NCBI RefSeq assembly: GCF_963855985.1
Contig: NC_087097.1
Span: forward strand, 9,147,001 to 9,211,000
Direction of reading: 5' to 3'
Length of the DNA stretch: 64,000 nucleotides
Origin: Ostrinia nubilalis
Lineage: Eukaryota > Arthropoda > Insecta > Lepidoptera > Crambidae
The translations under genes and the position numbers were made by a program. Positions 1 to 12,376 of this stretch are shown in pieces. The notes under the pieces are model-generated. The model was not told where the DNA came from. It saw nothing but the letters and a program-made list of their open reading frames with translations, and made no database searches. The stretch's first letter is position 1, and each line of letters opens with the position of its first letter.

Positions 1-2410
1 ACTTTTTAAACAAAACATAAAACTTTTTATTCTATTTTTATTTCATCGAATCTGGCAAATAAAAAATAAAACTGTTATAACTAAATTACAGAACACACAG
101 TGTTGTTGTATCGAAAATGTTCATCCGAAGTTATTTTATCGAAGTTAACAATAATTTACAATTTTGTTTATTGATGAAGTATCGTCATTAAAAAGTTTAC
201 ATGGTTTCATGATAACATAAGTGGAGTTCAAACTATTTACACCAAGCTGGTGATTAGGAGAGTTTTCAATTAAAACTTATAAAAATACCTACTTGAGTAA
301 GTTACGTAAAGCAAAATAGTTGCTACGAAGTCTTAATAGATTTTCAAGTTAGTTTAACAGTTATTAAGTTGTACTCGAGCGAATAACTTGTTTCGAACCC
401 TTTAAAACTTTTGTACTAGTTCTTTTTTGGCTTATTTTTTGTTCTTTTTATGAAAAAATTTAATGCTTAAGTCAATTTTTTATGTAACCTCATAATCTGG
501 TTCTCATAAAGTATTCTCAAAAGCTTTGATAATTAAAATACTGGTTATCTGAAATTCCAAATTAGAATTTATAAAAAAAAAACAGATTTCCCAGCCTGTG
601 ATTTAGTAAAGTTTCTATCAGACTATTCACAGCCTTGAATCTACAGAAATTAGACTCATAATCGAGTGTCGTCCCATAAAAAGGGCCGTATCTTTAAATC
701 CGTAGAAAAACATCGACCACACCAAGCGACAATGAGACTTAACGATCAATTACAAGCGACGAAAAGCGTGTGGCGATCGCATACGCACTAGCCGACGGAA
801 AAATGAACCTCTCATGAAATTTAATGTGGAAACGTCTTGAAACCACGCCAAACTAGTGCTTGTAAGAGGTCGATAGTTTGACTATCGATAGTTTCATAAT
901 AGTGTCAGTCATCTTGTGTCGCCGTACTTGTGTATCTTTAACGCAGATTATTATTATCATAATACAAATGTATCACTTGGGATGGCAACTGTAGCTACAC
1001 AAATAATTTATTTCTAAACATATATTGTTTGAGAAAATATTATGTAAAAGATATGTCCAGCGTTGTCAGTGAATATTTTAAGACTTAGGCTTTATAACAT
1101 TCAGGCTTTTAAAACGCATCTTAACAAAGCGAAGATACCAATTAACATTATTTACAATATGCACTGAGCTTTCCCGAGAAAGTGACCTCACCAGCCATAA
1201 CTTAAACTATCGACAACCAACCCAGACGTAAAGATACATCACTAACCCAAACCCGCGCCTGAATTATTTATGATCCGCTATTTTAATGGCGTCCCAGTTC
1301 GTTCATTACAGTAAGAGTGTTTCTTAATTTTGAATGCAAACTCTAACTCCTATTATTGCGAAATACGTTGCCCATGAAGATTAAAATGATTTATGCTGTT
1401 TTGAAAACTGCAGTTGGAATACGTTCGCGGTTTGGTAGAGACAATGTTAGGGTTTCAAATTTACGACTTAAAATATTTTATGACGGGTGTAGGTCTGTTT
1501 TACGTTACAATTAGGTATGACATAAATAATACTGTGTTTTTTTTTGTCTTTGCTTGTTCGTTTTGACCAAAAATAGAGAAGAACTTCTTAAATTTTCATT
1601 GTATCGATGTTTTGAGAAGCCATTCATAGTGAACTTAGATTTACCCTATCCTACTCGTACCTATACAATGTATAAAACAATAAGAACAAAAGCTATCTTA
1701 ACTGACGTATCGTTAATTGCAATATATCGCCTTTTATAGACATGAGAAGTTGTCCCATTTATAACAACGATGCAAGCGTGAAATTGCAAAGATCTAAATC
1801 ATATTGATCATGCAACTTGATCCATAAAGTTAACCATCTAGATAGGCCTCGGGCTTCGTGGGCATTTTTATAGGCCACGGTACTAGAGGATCGTTCTGGC
1901 GTAGGATTGCGGCCATTAGTGGTTTACTTAAATGACTAGGTTAAAAATCTGATCATCTATCAACTATGTTAAAACTGAAATTATAAAAAAACATAGCAAC
2001 GACTTAAAGGTAAACTGGACGAGAATTCCTTATGGCATTAAGTTCGCCTAATGTTAATATTTTTGGCATTGAAGTATAAATAAATAAATAAATAAAGTAC
2101 CTGAGAGATGTTTAGGCTATCTGCTTTAAGTTATTATTATGTACCTACTTAAGTATTATTTTGAAAAATGTATTATGACCTTATGGTAAAAAAAACGCAA
2201 GTTCATCGCCAATAATAAAAGAAAAAGAAGTAAAATATCAAATTTCAGTGTTAATAAATATTACCATATAGTCCTTTATTATTTTACCTAGATTGCATTA
2301 TAATGTTGTTCGTCCTAAAATTCTTCAAGCAAAAACTGATTGTGATCAGCACCAACGACATCTAAATGTGGAGCTGGCGACGGTAAATCAATCGCCTACG
2401 CTTCGCCCGC
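1..2410. other. AT-rich non-coding stretch
   Basis: No credible coding region or mobile element is visible. The short open frames here are under 65 codons, AT-rich and resemble no family I know. Two small items stand out: the 12-bp palindrome ACTATCGATAGT at 881-892, and a short (AAAT)n run near 2077-2096. The palindrome holds TATCGATA, the core known in Drosophila as a DREF/BEAF-32 site; a regulatory role here is conjecture. Confidence 0.6.
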
Positions 2411-2414
2411 GGCT

Positions 2415-2720
2415 GTACTTACCTATCATGACGTCTGCCACCACTCGTAAACATCTTTCGATGCCTGACACAGAGTGCACATGAAATTCAATAGTGGGGT
2501 AAATTCATTTTTAGCATTTTCCAGTTCAAGAATGTAAGTACATAAATTCAAACGTAATCTTTTTTGTCAACCTGTAAGTACCTATCATGACGTTTTCCAC
2601 CACTCGTATCGATGCCATGCACATGAGAATCAATAGTGTAGTAAGACGATTTTTTAGCATTTTCCACTAAATTATGATATAGAGTTCAGACAGATAAATT
2701 CAAATTTTATCTTCTTCATC
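2415..2720. repeat. Two imperfect tandem units of about 159 bp
   Basis: The sequence ACCTATCATGACG followed by CCACCACTCGTA occurs at about 2420 and again at about 2579. Each copy is followed by matching downstream blocks: an ATG-CACATGA stretch, TCAATAGTG, and TTTTTAGCATTTTCCA. This gives two units with a period near 159 bp and clear divergence, so it is an old local duplication. A short open frame covering the first unit looks incidental. I do not recognise the repeat family. Confidence 0.7.
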
Positions 2721-2779
2721 TATAAATTAATTAATTACCATTAAAAAATCATCGTAGTAGGACTTAAAAATATTACTAA

Positions 2780-3795
2780 GGGGTCATCCATAAAGTACGT
2801 CACACGTAAAGAGGGGGGGAGGGGGTCGACAAAGTGTGACATTGTGTGACAAGGGGTGGGAGGGGTCCTAAGTTTCGTGACATCACATTTCAAAATCTAA
2901 TATATCTAGAGGTACCTAATAATCGCGTAATTTGAAAGATATGTTACGGTTAATGTGATAAATTGAAAATTATTAATAATAACCGGTTATTATGAATAAT
3001 TCCCGACAGTCGCGGTGAAAGTGATAAATTAATTACATTTAACAGTGATTATTTAATAATTCAACCTTAGTACTAACAAATTTCATAAAAGAGAACAACA
3101 TCTTGTGTACGTGTTCGTGTACAGCCAAACTTTTGAACGTTTTGATATCATTATTAATATAATTTGGCAAAATGAGTTTGGAATGTTTCTTGCATAATAT
3201 TACTTTTCCATGATGCTTATAACATAATGTTTTGATTTAAAGTGTAAAATAGGTTAAGGTGCGGCGGGGGTGGCCCTTGGGCCACCCCTAAGCCGCCTAT
3301 TTAGTTTTATACACACATAAATGACCTCATATTAATCACATTTACCAAATCATGCGGTAATTATTCATAATAACCGGCGATTATTCATAATTTTCACATT
3401 TATCACTTTGACCGTAACATATAGGTACATTGAACTAAAAAATACCCCCACCACTTAAGCACAACTCCGTCGAAGTCGAAAACCTAGGAGAGTCTTAATG
3501 GGCAACCAATGAAGCCATTAAATCAATAAAATCTTTTGTAGGAATTATTTCAGATTTAAAATCTAATTCTACTGGCCTATAATGCCGCTAAACGCACCGT
3601 ACCTCGCGCGTGATTTTATTGTTTCTATTTGTTGCTATTTTTTTGTTTAATTAATAATTTTTCGATGTGAAATTGCAAAACATGTGACGTCACACTAGGG
3701 AGGGGGGGGTCTCAGAAATGTGACCACCTGTGACAAGGACGGGGGAGGGGTCAAAAAATCATGAAATTCGTGTGACGTACTTTATGGATGGCCCC
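2780..3795. mobile_element. Harbinger-like MITE, about 1.0 kb, TAA target duplication
   Basis: The ends form 26-bp terminal inverted repeats with one mismatch: GGGGTCATCCATAAAGTACG... at 2780-2805 and its complement at 3770-3795. TAA flanks both sides (2777-2779 and 3796-3798). A GGG-starting TIR with a 3-bp TWA duplication is typical of PIF/Harbinger, although ISL2EU-type elements have similar ends. Inside there is a second inverted pair (2939-3005 and 3356-3422) and a central perfect hairpin GGGGTGGCCC-TT-GGGCCACCCC at 3267-3288. There is no transposase frame, so the copy is non-autonomous. The superfamily call is less certain than the element boundaries. Confidence 0.8.
2939..3422. repeat. 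Inner inverted repeat nested in the Harbinger-like MITE
   Basis: ATATGTTACGGT at 2939 begins a ~67-bp arm that recurs inverted at 3356-3422, sharing GTGATAAAT, the block around AACCGG and TATTATGAATAAT. The arms enclose ~350 bp with a perfect 10-bp GC-rich hairpin near the centre (3267-3288). It is either a second MITE inserted in the outer one or an intrinsic sub-terminal structure. No flanking duplication was identified. Confidence 0.65.
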
Positions 3796-4061
3796 TAAAC
3801 AATTATTTGGACCAAATAATGCCTCGTGGTTTCGCGAATTAAAAGCGATTTTAATAAAAACTTTTCAATTACCATTTATGATCGCACTGTCGTACCTACA
3901 CAACTCAAAATGATTTATTGTGTCAAAACTCAACCGCAATTATCTCAAAACAACGTTTTTCGAGTTAGCACAATGTTGTTTTTCATGTGCGACATTGTGA
4001 GGGCGTCAAACGCAATAAAATAGATTACGGTTGCGCTCGCGATGCAATGTTTGCACTGAGC

Positions 4062-4219
4062 CAAAGCACACGATGCGTTGCGGTGGCGTTGCGGCGCCGG
4101 AGCGGTGTCGCTGCGTCGTCTTACATAGAAATATCTGTGGCGGGCACACGAGCAGTGCGCCGCGTCGCGCGATTCGGCAAAACCTTTGCAGTATGGCGCC
4201 GCAACGCATCGTGTGTTTT
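4062..4219. mobile_element. GC-rich inverted-repeat element (MITE-like)
   Basis: CACACGATGCGTTGCGG at about 4067 is repeated inverted as CCGCAACGCATCGTGTG ending at about 4216. The repeats enclose ~125 bp of unusually CpG-rich sequence in an AT-rich setting. The several overlapping open frames here on both strands follow from the GC-rich composition and show no family resemblance. No target duplication could be recognised. It could instead be a CpG-rich regulatory patch, but the matched ends favour a small transposon. Confidence 0.55.
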
Positions 4220-5681
4220 GACTCTTACGGTACTGGATCGGAATAGTTTTGAAATATCATTTATTTTGTCCCTGGTCTTGTTTACTCACTTTGATATAAA
4301 GTAAAAATAACTTACTGGGAGGAGAAAGGAGTGGGTGGTGTTTTGTAGCTTGTTATTAATCCTCTTAAGGAATTAGAAGGTTATATTAAAATACTTACTC
4401 TAAAATTAGTTCATAAGACTTGAACAACAAGTATTATTCTTAGGTACCTAATAAAAGATTTCTTCGTTTTAAAAATCCATAGAGTAGAGAAACAAAAACT
4501 ATAGCAACTGTTAGGACAAACTTAATTTTAAACTGACATTATGAGGGTAGATAGGAAAGCCAAACAACACTAAACTTCATCGATTATTGCAAAAAAACAA
4601 ATGACGAATAGACTCATAGAGAAGCTAGAAACATCCAACTTGTAGACAAAGACAACAAAGACGAAACAAAACAAAACACAACTAACATTAATGTGTTCTC
4701 TCAAAATAAATACAGCTAATAAATTCAGTTAGGTTCGTGGAAATATCGGCAAGTCGGAACACTCTGGCACGAAAATGTTATGTAAACACCAGAAGTATCT
4801 ACCAGCCTGCCCTGGGGTCGTCCTTCTGAATAAATAACGCTGTAGGAAGGCAAACTCAAACAAAAGTAAATTTATTCACCAAATACGACGATTAATACAC
4901 GATCTCACGACAGATTTATATTTGCGAATGTCGGTGTACATCTTGTATGGTGTGTACACGCCCCTATACTATTTTGGTATGTTGGTTTTTATCGACAAAA
5001 TTATATGTTTAATTTAAAATTAATTTGATGAAACATAGTAAGTACCTATTTAAAATATTTCAGCTTAATACTTTTTCTTATTTTTTTAATGTTTAATTAC
5101 GTGCTTAATTGTTATAATAATTTTACTGGAATTACCTACCTACTTATCTTGTTTCATAAACTAACTGAAAACTGTTGCTTGTATAATGTTCAAAATTCGT
5201 TGTTTGGTTTAAAATAAATGTTACAAATATGTAGTATGTAACATATTGTAGGACAAGCCAAAAAGGCTCTAAAATGGCCGATCAAAAATCGTTGTGAAAA
5301 CATTTCGGTCCTCGGAAACGCAAAAAGACAACACATCTTTTTACGATAGCTCCAACTGGCTTTCTGGTCGTTTTTATGCTAGTCTGTTTTATGACTTCCA
5401 CCGCAACTGTACAAGCTTATTCGAACGAATCTTTAAACATCGGTATTGGACTATCACTATAAAACCCAATCTATTTAAATTTTCAAGGTCTGCTAGTAGG
5501 TAGTACTAATAGTTTAGGGCTATATTGCTAAATGTGCAGTAGGTCGTATGACTATCAAATGCAAAAAATGAATTGAGTATTAAGATCTTTCGCTAACCAG
5601 ATGTCTTCTTTTCCTTTGAGCTACGTTTAAGTAATATTGTTTTGTTTATAACTGGGTAAATAAGCATGTGTGTAACAAGCT
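4220..5681. other. AT-rich non-coding stretch
   Basis: Nothing identifiable. A 69-codon open frame at 5294-5503 has no recognisable domain and no supporting signals, and I treat it as chance. Confidence 0.55.
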
Positions 5682-5760
5682 GTTTAAGGCTAGAAGGCTC
5701 AGTTGGAAGAGCAGTCGCCCGGCAAGCGGAAGGTCGTGGGTTCGAGTCCCGCCTTAGGCA
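5682..5760 (+). pseudogene. tRNA-like sequence, degenerate (tRNA pseudogene or SINE head)
   Basis: The T arm is well formed: GTGGG, loop TTCGAGT, then CCCGC. The D arm is GCTC-AGTTGGAA-GAGC. Acceptor strands GTTTAAG (5682-5688) and CTTAGGC (5753-5759) pair over 7 bp with two G-T wobbles, followed by A at 5760. Two features argue against function. Eight bases separate acceptor and D stem instead of two, apparently a GGCT duplication. The anticodon loop is CCGGCAA, with C rather than U at position 33 and a weak stem. If the register is right, the anticodon would be GGC (Ala). Internal A/B boxes are preserved, as in tRNA-derived SINEs, but no SINE body or poly-A follows. Confidence 0.6.
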
Positions 5761-8700
5761 GTTCGATTTTTTCAAGTTGTTTATTTAAAAATATAGAAAA
5801 GGTATCTTTCATCATATCGTGTACACACTGTAAAGAAAAGAAAGAAAATTCTGAATCAGATTTAAATTTAAATGCTTTTTATTCTTTCTCATTCAATGTC
5901 AAAACTTAAGTTTAAACTTCACTAATTCATCCATCTATTGTACTCTCGAGCTAAAGATTCAACTCAGCATACCTTTAGCAAAACGAACCGCAGACGCGAC
6001 AATACGTCTACTTTGAACAATAAATCTAATATTAACAAGTAAAATGAACACAAAGTCACAGTCTGCCAGCAGAATAGCCAACGAATTTGCAGTAGACTGC
6101 GGAGTTGGGGTTGTACATAATTAAATAGCAGCACTAACGTAGATATCTAAGTGTACATAGCTCTGCACGGATGAGTGAGCTTAGCATATTCTCCCGATAT
6201 ATCTTGGGACGAGAACAGTGATATATTGTGGTAAGATAGCATTCATAATTACCATAGAACAAATGTTGTCGAAAATACTAGTGGCAATAGTTTGAATTCG
6301 TATAATTCTTCATTCGCAAACTCATGTGTCATTGTAAGGAATATTTCAAAATCAGAACAAAGAATGGCACAGACAAGCACATCAGTGTCAGACTTAGGTA
6401 CACATTTTTGTTTGCATAGTCGCCCCTATCACATACCACAGTATTTAGCTTTATGTGCTATCGTAGGTATGTACAATGAAAATGGCAAACAAAACAATCG
6501 ACAATCGACCACATTGTTCACTTGTCAAAATCATTAGACAAATGATATGATGACAATTAAAGGTACCTAAAAGTAACTCGAGTGCTTTCAATAACTGGGG
6601 CATATTAAAAAGCTCTTGTTATATACAAAGTAAATATCAACAAAACTATCCCTCAGTGCAAACATTCGGGGCACTTTAGTTAATCGATTTAGCATAAAAT
6701 ATCCGTCGATCAATCATTTTCAATTTGTTTTCAATATCACCGCGTTGGATAATAACCGTGGCTGTGTAACGGTTGGAAGTGGCCGTAATGGTGGTACATC
6801 CGGTTGCGCCCGCGCCCATAGCCACGGAACTTCAATTTCCGTCCCAAATCTGATTTTTCCCTTTATGACAGCAACACGAATCCTGTTTTTTATTTTTATT
6901 TTTTACGAAATAAGGATGCGTATTGATGAGGTTGACTTTGACGAGCTTAAATTAAGTGAGCGTTCGGGGAGGTTCACCGGAGTGTGTTATTGACTTCATT
7001 TTGAGACAGAATGAACAACAGAATGTAGATTGTGTATGAATCAACATATTTGATTTGATTTATGCGCAAGTAATTTTATTTAAAGAGAAGTAAGTATACC
7101 TGTAACAGTACATGTAATGGAGCACAAATTAACGAAACTTTCCTTCCTTCTTTTCAGGCATATAATTATGTAGCGTTTTCCAACGCCCTAATATCCTCTA
7201 AAATCATCAAACTTCGTTCAGCGGTTTACAAAACAAACAAAATAACAAAGCTACTTAAATTAAATTATGTATTAGCTACAACAATAATATTTACACTAAA
7301 ACTACACTATTCTAAGTAATGAACTATCAAAACTAATCAGGGTTGCATAAAGTCAAACAACCGGCGCATTTAAAGGGATTCATTGAAAGTGAAACCCCAT
7401 TTGGCTTTATTAAAAAGATTGATGGGATGGCTACCCAAGAACGATTTATTTAAGTTAACCGAAACCGTGTTTCGTCGAAAAACAATATGGTTTCATTTGT
7501 TCTAAATAAAACGATTTCTCACAGTAGCGAGCATCTCGAATAGTGTTGTGATTGTAGCGAAACTCGATTAAGGACTAACTGAAATGTAGTACGTATTGTA
7601 GCTCTGGAAAATGAACTAAATTGAGTTCCCATTAGTGTGTTTTCGCGCACATTCTAGGTTTTCAACAGATATTTTCTATTTGGAACTGTGAGATCGTACC
7701 TACTTACGTCGGTATATTTATTCTTAAATATTATAAGCTTTGTACTAGCCTTTGTGCTAATTTCTGCTATTTGTTTTAGGTATAAAACTCATAAAACTCT
7801 AAATAATGTAATGGTGATGAAATCGGTCGAATAGTTTCAGAGCCTATTCAATACAAACAATCGAATCATTTCTCTTTACAATAATAGCGTAGATTTATTT
7901 TTAACTTCTTCTGAACCTATCACACAAAAGCGCGTGGATATTTGAATCTAAATTATAATTACCTTGTTCAAATTTACTTAGTAATGGATATCCCATTACT
8001 AATTACCATCTTATCGATTTAAAAGCAACGGCGCATCACTAATACCTTTGTTATAACAACGGCTTGAGTAAACAAATTTTAGGATCCTTTACGTGCATGT
8101 GGTGTGGTGTTACTTTCATTTGTTGTTTTAACAAAACAAAGCAAACCTTCCCTGAACACCACGTGTGACCAAAAGGTAACGACGGTTATGTGTAAGTTGT
8201 AAAGGAGAACATTATGGCTTGTTGGAGCACGCACAAGTAATTTGTGGACTGGAAATTAGAAATGAAATATGAACGTTGCTGGGATAAAGTTCTCGTGTTC
8301 TGTGATGTATTTAGGACTTGTAGGGACGTTGCGTGATCGTAATAATACGTTTTGTAAAGTAGAAACGGTTTGTCTTCTAGTTTCAAATTGGGTTACATGT
8401 AGAAATAATTGCGTAAAGCATTTCATTTTCCTGTCGACACAATATTATCTGTAACACTACTCAATTCTGATATCAGACTAAATTACCGTTCGTCTGTCCA
8501 TCGGGAAAACGGGCTGATTCACACACTACAATATCACTGTGTGGTAGAGTTAAGAATCAGCTTTATTATATTCAAGTTTCCAACTCCACAATACGCAAGC
8601 GATATCAAATTTTGTGTACATGGGATAATCTCTACTTAGTAACAAAGAAACAATTTAATTAATTACTCCACTTTCCGAATACCCGATGCTTGCCGGAGCA

Positions 8701-9148
8701 AATTCAAAGTCGACTTCAAAACAAGATTCGCATAATCGCAATTGATTCCAAACGACACCCGGCTTAGTTCGAGCACCAAGTGACTTAGGCAAAAAGAAGT
8801 GGGATTATTCGGTAATCTTAGAGAGAGACGACGAGACACGCGTCTCAGATGGGCCACATTAAACCCACATTAGCTCTCCATCGATTACCACTTGTGACAA
8901 TTTTGTTTCGCCTTTGAAGACGTCTGGACATAGTACAATTTCAAAAGTGGATCTAATGATCATCTACCTGAAATGATGATCTATCTGAAAATAAATGTCT
9001 ACGCCGTAAAAACCTCTAAAGGCGTGTTTAGTTTATTCTTTTGAGCAGTAAGTCTATAGACAAACACCGTGAGCCAGCCTCTCAATGTCGATACACACCA
9101 GGCTATCATAGCTGTATCATGAATAAGTATGATATTGTGATTATTTAA
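5761..9148. other. Non-coding stretch without identifiable genes
   Basis: AT-rich with scattered short open frames (longest 82 codons at 6745-6993), none with a recognisable domain, codon bias or neighbouring exon-like signal. Distant exons of a host gene cannot be excluded without transcript data. Confidence 0.5.
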
Positions 9149-9176
9149 ATTTTCAACCATAATAATGGTTGAAAAT
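9149..9176. repeat. Perfect 12-bp stem hairpin with AATA loop
   Basis: ATTTTCAACCAT, then AATA, then ATGGTTGAAAAT form a perfect stem-loop. It is too short for a microRNA precursor. Its role is unknown and it may be a chance palindrome. Confidence 0.7.
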
Positions 9177-9300
9177 CTCGTGCTCGTCATACCAACATTG
9201 TCCCCAACTAGAATGGAGCCGTCAACCGTAGCAGCTGACGTTGTTACCCGGTATGCGAATCACTAGGTTAGGCGATAGTCGGTTATTACAAGTACGTTTT

Positions 9301-9420
9301 AGGCTGGGTTGCACCATCTTACTTTAACTTTGACAAACGTCAAAAATCTGTCAAACTCCATACAAAAAACACCGGTTATCGTTATAGTTATGGTCAAAGT
9401 TATGTGGTGCAACTCAGCCT
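9301..9420 (+). mobile_element. TA-flanked MITE, copy 1 of 5
   Basis: Begins AGGCTGGGTTGCACCA and ends with the near-complement TGGTGCAACTCAGCCT. It is 120 bp long and mostly self-complementary. The interior carries TTTGACAAACGTCAAAAATC and an A-rich centre. Related copies lie at 18502, 18747, 43803 and 47511. The right flank is TA; the left TA seems mutated to TT. A TA duplication and short TIRs suggest mobilisation by a Tc1/mariner-type transposase. Confidence 0.85.
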
Positions 9421-10020
9421 TACTGTTGTCTTATACTGTGGCTTGTCAAAGGTCTCCGTGGCCATTTCGGCGCACGAGCTGCGAACGTATTATTTTTGCG
9501 GGTAATGATGGATGGGTAGGCGGAAATTAGTACATTGGTATTTGCGGAACGATATTACTTTTGCTCGGCAGGTTTATGTTGGAAATATAAGGCTTCGGTG
9601 GATAAATAGCATCCTCCGATTATGATAAATATCATGATCATGAAATACAGCGAGTAAAAAAATAAAATATTTAACAAGGGCGTGCCTAATCATTTTTTTG
9701 AATTAAGCTCACATTAGATCGTGGAATTTCAACTTATTGCGTTCTTCTGGTGTATATGAAAAATAACATACTATTTCGAATACCTAGTGTTTACTTTGTA
9801 AAGTGGAAGCATAATACCACGATAATTTTAAGTACCGAACCGCAAATAAACGTTGCTGTACACGTGCGATGTCCTACGAAAACAGATTTAGGGCGCACTT
9901 GACGGGCATCGAAACAGCTTCAGCACAAAGCCATGAAAGCGGCTTATTTCACAGAAAGGGGATTAGAGCATAATCTGCAACGGAGCGGTTGACATACGCC
10001 CGAGGCGCGCTGGCGAGTCG
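9421..10020. other. Non-coding stretch
   Basis: No gene or repeat recognised. The last ~60 bases become GC-rich just before the repeat cluster starting near 10020. Confidence 0.5.
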
Positions 10021-11360
10021 CTGGCAGTTTGCTGAGAGTAAATACAGTTACTGTAGTGATGGGATAGTATGTAGTATCCCAGTCGGGAGTACGTCCGAGT
10101 GAGGACTCGATTTGCAATGTATTTACAAAGACACCTCGGTTTCCATTCTAGAGTAGGGATGGGCTAGTATTCTACTTGAGAGTACCTACGTCGTCGGAAT
10201 GAGTACTCGACTTGTAGTGTGTTTCTTGAACACGTTTGGTCAAACGTCTGACTAACTTGTGCCCCACTTGGGTACGTTTGAGAGACTCCCTCCAGTAGTG
10301 AATGTCCTGGACACGTTCGTCATTTATCGAATGGTTTGATAGTGTTCCACTCACACAACACTCTTTAGCAGTTTGCTGAGAGTAAATACAGTTACTGTAG
10401 TGATTTATTTATTTATGAATAGAACGGTAGTACCAATCACACTATTCAAACAAGACGTAACAAAGATCAGAATAACATTTAAGTACTTAAAAACAATTTA
10501 ACTTAGGAAAAGTATATAAATCAGATGCGATTATTTTCAAAGTAACCCAGACATTCTGCTAGTAACCCAGTGATGGGACAGTACCCCACTCGGGAGTACG
10601 TCCGAGTAAGGACTCACTTGCAATGTATTTACAAGACACCTCGGTCACTCGGACGGTTTTCATTCTAGAGTAGAGATGGGCTAGTGTTCTACTTGAGAGT
10701 AGGTACTCGTACGACTGAGTACCTAAGGACTCGACTTGTAGTGTATTTTCTAGACACGTTGGTTACTCGTCTGAAAGGCTTGTGTTCAACTTAGAGGTAC
10801 TTTTGAGAGACTCGACTTGTAGCGAACCCGAAGAATGACGAACGTGTACAGATACGTTCGTTATTCTTCGGGTGGTTTGATAGTTTTCAAATTGAATATG
10901 GATGCAAGTCACTATTTAGCATTTTTTAGAAAATAAAAATAATTAATACCGTACTGTAGTGATGGGATACTATCCCACTCGGGAGTACGTCCGAGTAAGG
11001 ACTCACTTGTGATGTATTTACAAGACACCTCGGTCTCTCAGACGGATTCCATTCTAGAGTAGAGATGGGCTAGTAGGTATTCCACTTGAGAGTATGTCCA
11101 AGTAAGGACTCGACTTGTAGTGTAGGTATTTACAGTCTTCCAGTCAGGTGCATCATTATTTTACTACGCAGTTTGTAATAAGTATTTGCTAGACACGATA
11201 GTTTCACTCATCGGACGGTTATAGTTGGTTAGTGAAGTGGGAACTGAACTTGTAGCGTATTTAGGTACTGAAAGTTTTTTAGCGGCTAGCGTTTCCGTGT
11301 AGAAATTGGCCACTCGGAGTTACGTTCGAGGAGATCCATTTTGTATTATGTTTCCTAGAC
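10020..11360. repeat. Cluster of three diverged repeat modules (GAGTAC-rich)
   Basis: Modules starting near 10054, 10569 and 10955 share an ordered set of motifs: GTGATGGGA-AGT, CGGGAGTACGTCCGAGT, GTATTTACAA-GACACCTCGGT, CATTCTAGAGTAG, GATGGGCTAGT and GACTCGACTTGTAG. A 37-bp stretch (GCAGTTTGCTGAGAG... through GTAGTGAT) is repeated exactly at 10024-10060 and 10368-10404, flanking most of the first module. The second module carries an inverted segment (10826-10873) absent from the first. AT-rich spacers separate the modules. I do not recognise the family; the short open frame on the minus strand at 10172-10354 lies inside a repeat. Confidence 0.75.
10826..10873. repeat. 20-bp stem hairpin inside the second module
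   Basis: ACCCGAAGAATGACGAACGT at 10826-10845 and its complement at 10854-10873 differ at one position that can still pair as G-T. The loop is GTACAGAT. The corresponding site in the first module has a shorter, unpaired version, so the hairpin arose by local inversion and duplication in this copy. Confidence 0.8.
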
Positions 11361-12376
11361 ACTTCAGACACTTTTGAACTGTTGGCAAAGAATAAAAATG
11401 GCCATTCAAGTATTGTAATTGTACAACTTTCATATAATTATGAAAAAAATCGCAATGTTCTCATTACTTCTAAATTACGATTACACAACCTAGCACAACA
11501 CTATTAGACTCTAGTAACGAGTCGAACGTACACTTGCAAACCGCTAAGTACGGTCGGACCATGAATGAAAATGTTTACTAAGTTCAAAATTATTTTACAG
11601 TCATTGTTAGTCCGGCTGAGTCGGGCTACGGCGTCATTATAGTGCTAAACAGCGCCAGTTCAAATGTTATTGTAGCCCTAGATTATATTTAAGTGTTTAA
11701 ACTACGCAATAACGGTTGTTGCAAGTTATATCACGGTATAAACAGCTTTCATAATGCGACATTTACTAAAACTCTAATAACTTAGAACAGTCTGATGTCA
11801 AATTATCAATCGATTCCAAAGCTTTTAAATTAGCAAATAATGCCGATTTAGGATTATCTGCTAGCGATTAGATAACAACACATAAAAAAGTAACTACAAT
11901 GATGATAGTAGATCACGAAAATAGAATTTAAGAATAGTTTGAAAGTACTGAAATATTGTCATCCTATAAGATTCACCTAAAGACTAAAGATCGAATAGGT
12001 AATTATATCGTTAGAATGGGATACCATCATTGCCCGCAACCCTTTATGGTGTGTGCCTGTGATTCTGGTTACCGTACTCTACGTACTTAACTTTAACCAG
12101 TAAATATGTTTCATTAGCTTTAAACTTTAATTCACCTGAATAAGGTTTACAATACAGTGGCAACAATTCAGCCACTATCAAAAGGGTTAATTTTGTATTG
12201 TTCCCGTTGACATATCGCCGTCGCGGTGACGACCCTTTACGCATTCAGAGGTGCCACCGCTAGAGTCACTTTAGATAGAATTCAAGGATGGCATTCATCC
12301 TAGATAATATAGAATTTAGTTTGACGCACTATTCGCTGAATTTTGTCTGAATCTTGTAAGCCTTCAAGCTCTGCGA
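11361..12376. other. Non-coding stretch
   Basis: No gene, RNA or repeat identified. A 66-codon open frame on the minus strand (12044-12244) shows no domain. Confidence 0.5.

Noticed and set aside
5593..5775. Minus-strand peptide across the tRNA-like sequence
   Set aside because: Antisense reading of a tRNA-like repeat, a common annotation artefact.
10020..11360. CRISPR-like or satellite array
   Set aside because: Modules are irregular in length and content, with no regular short repeat/spacer pattern, in a eukaryotic context.
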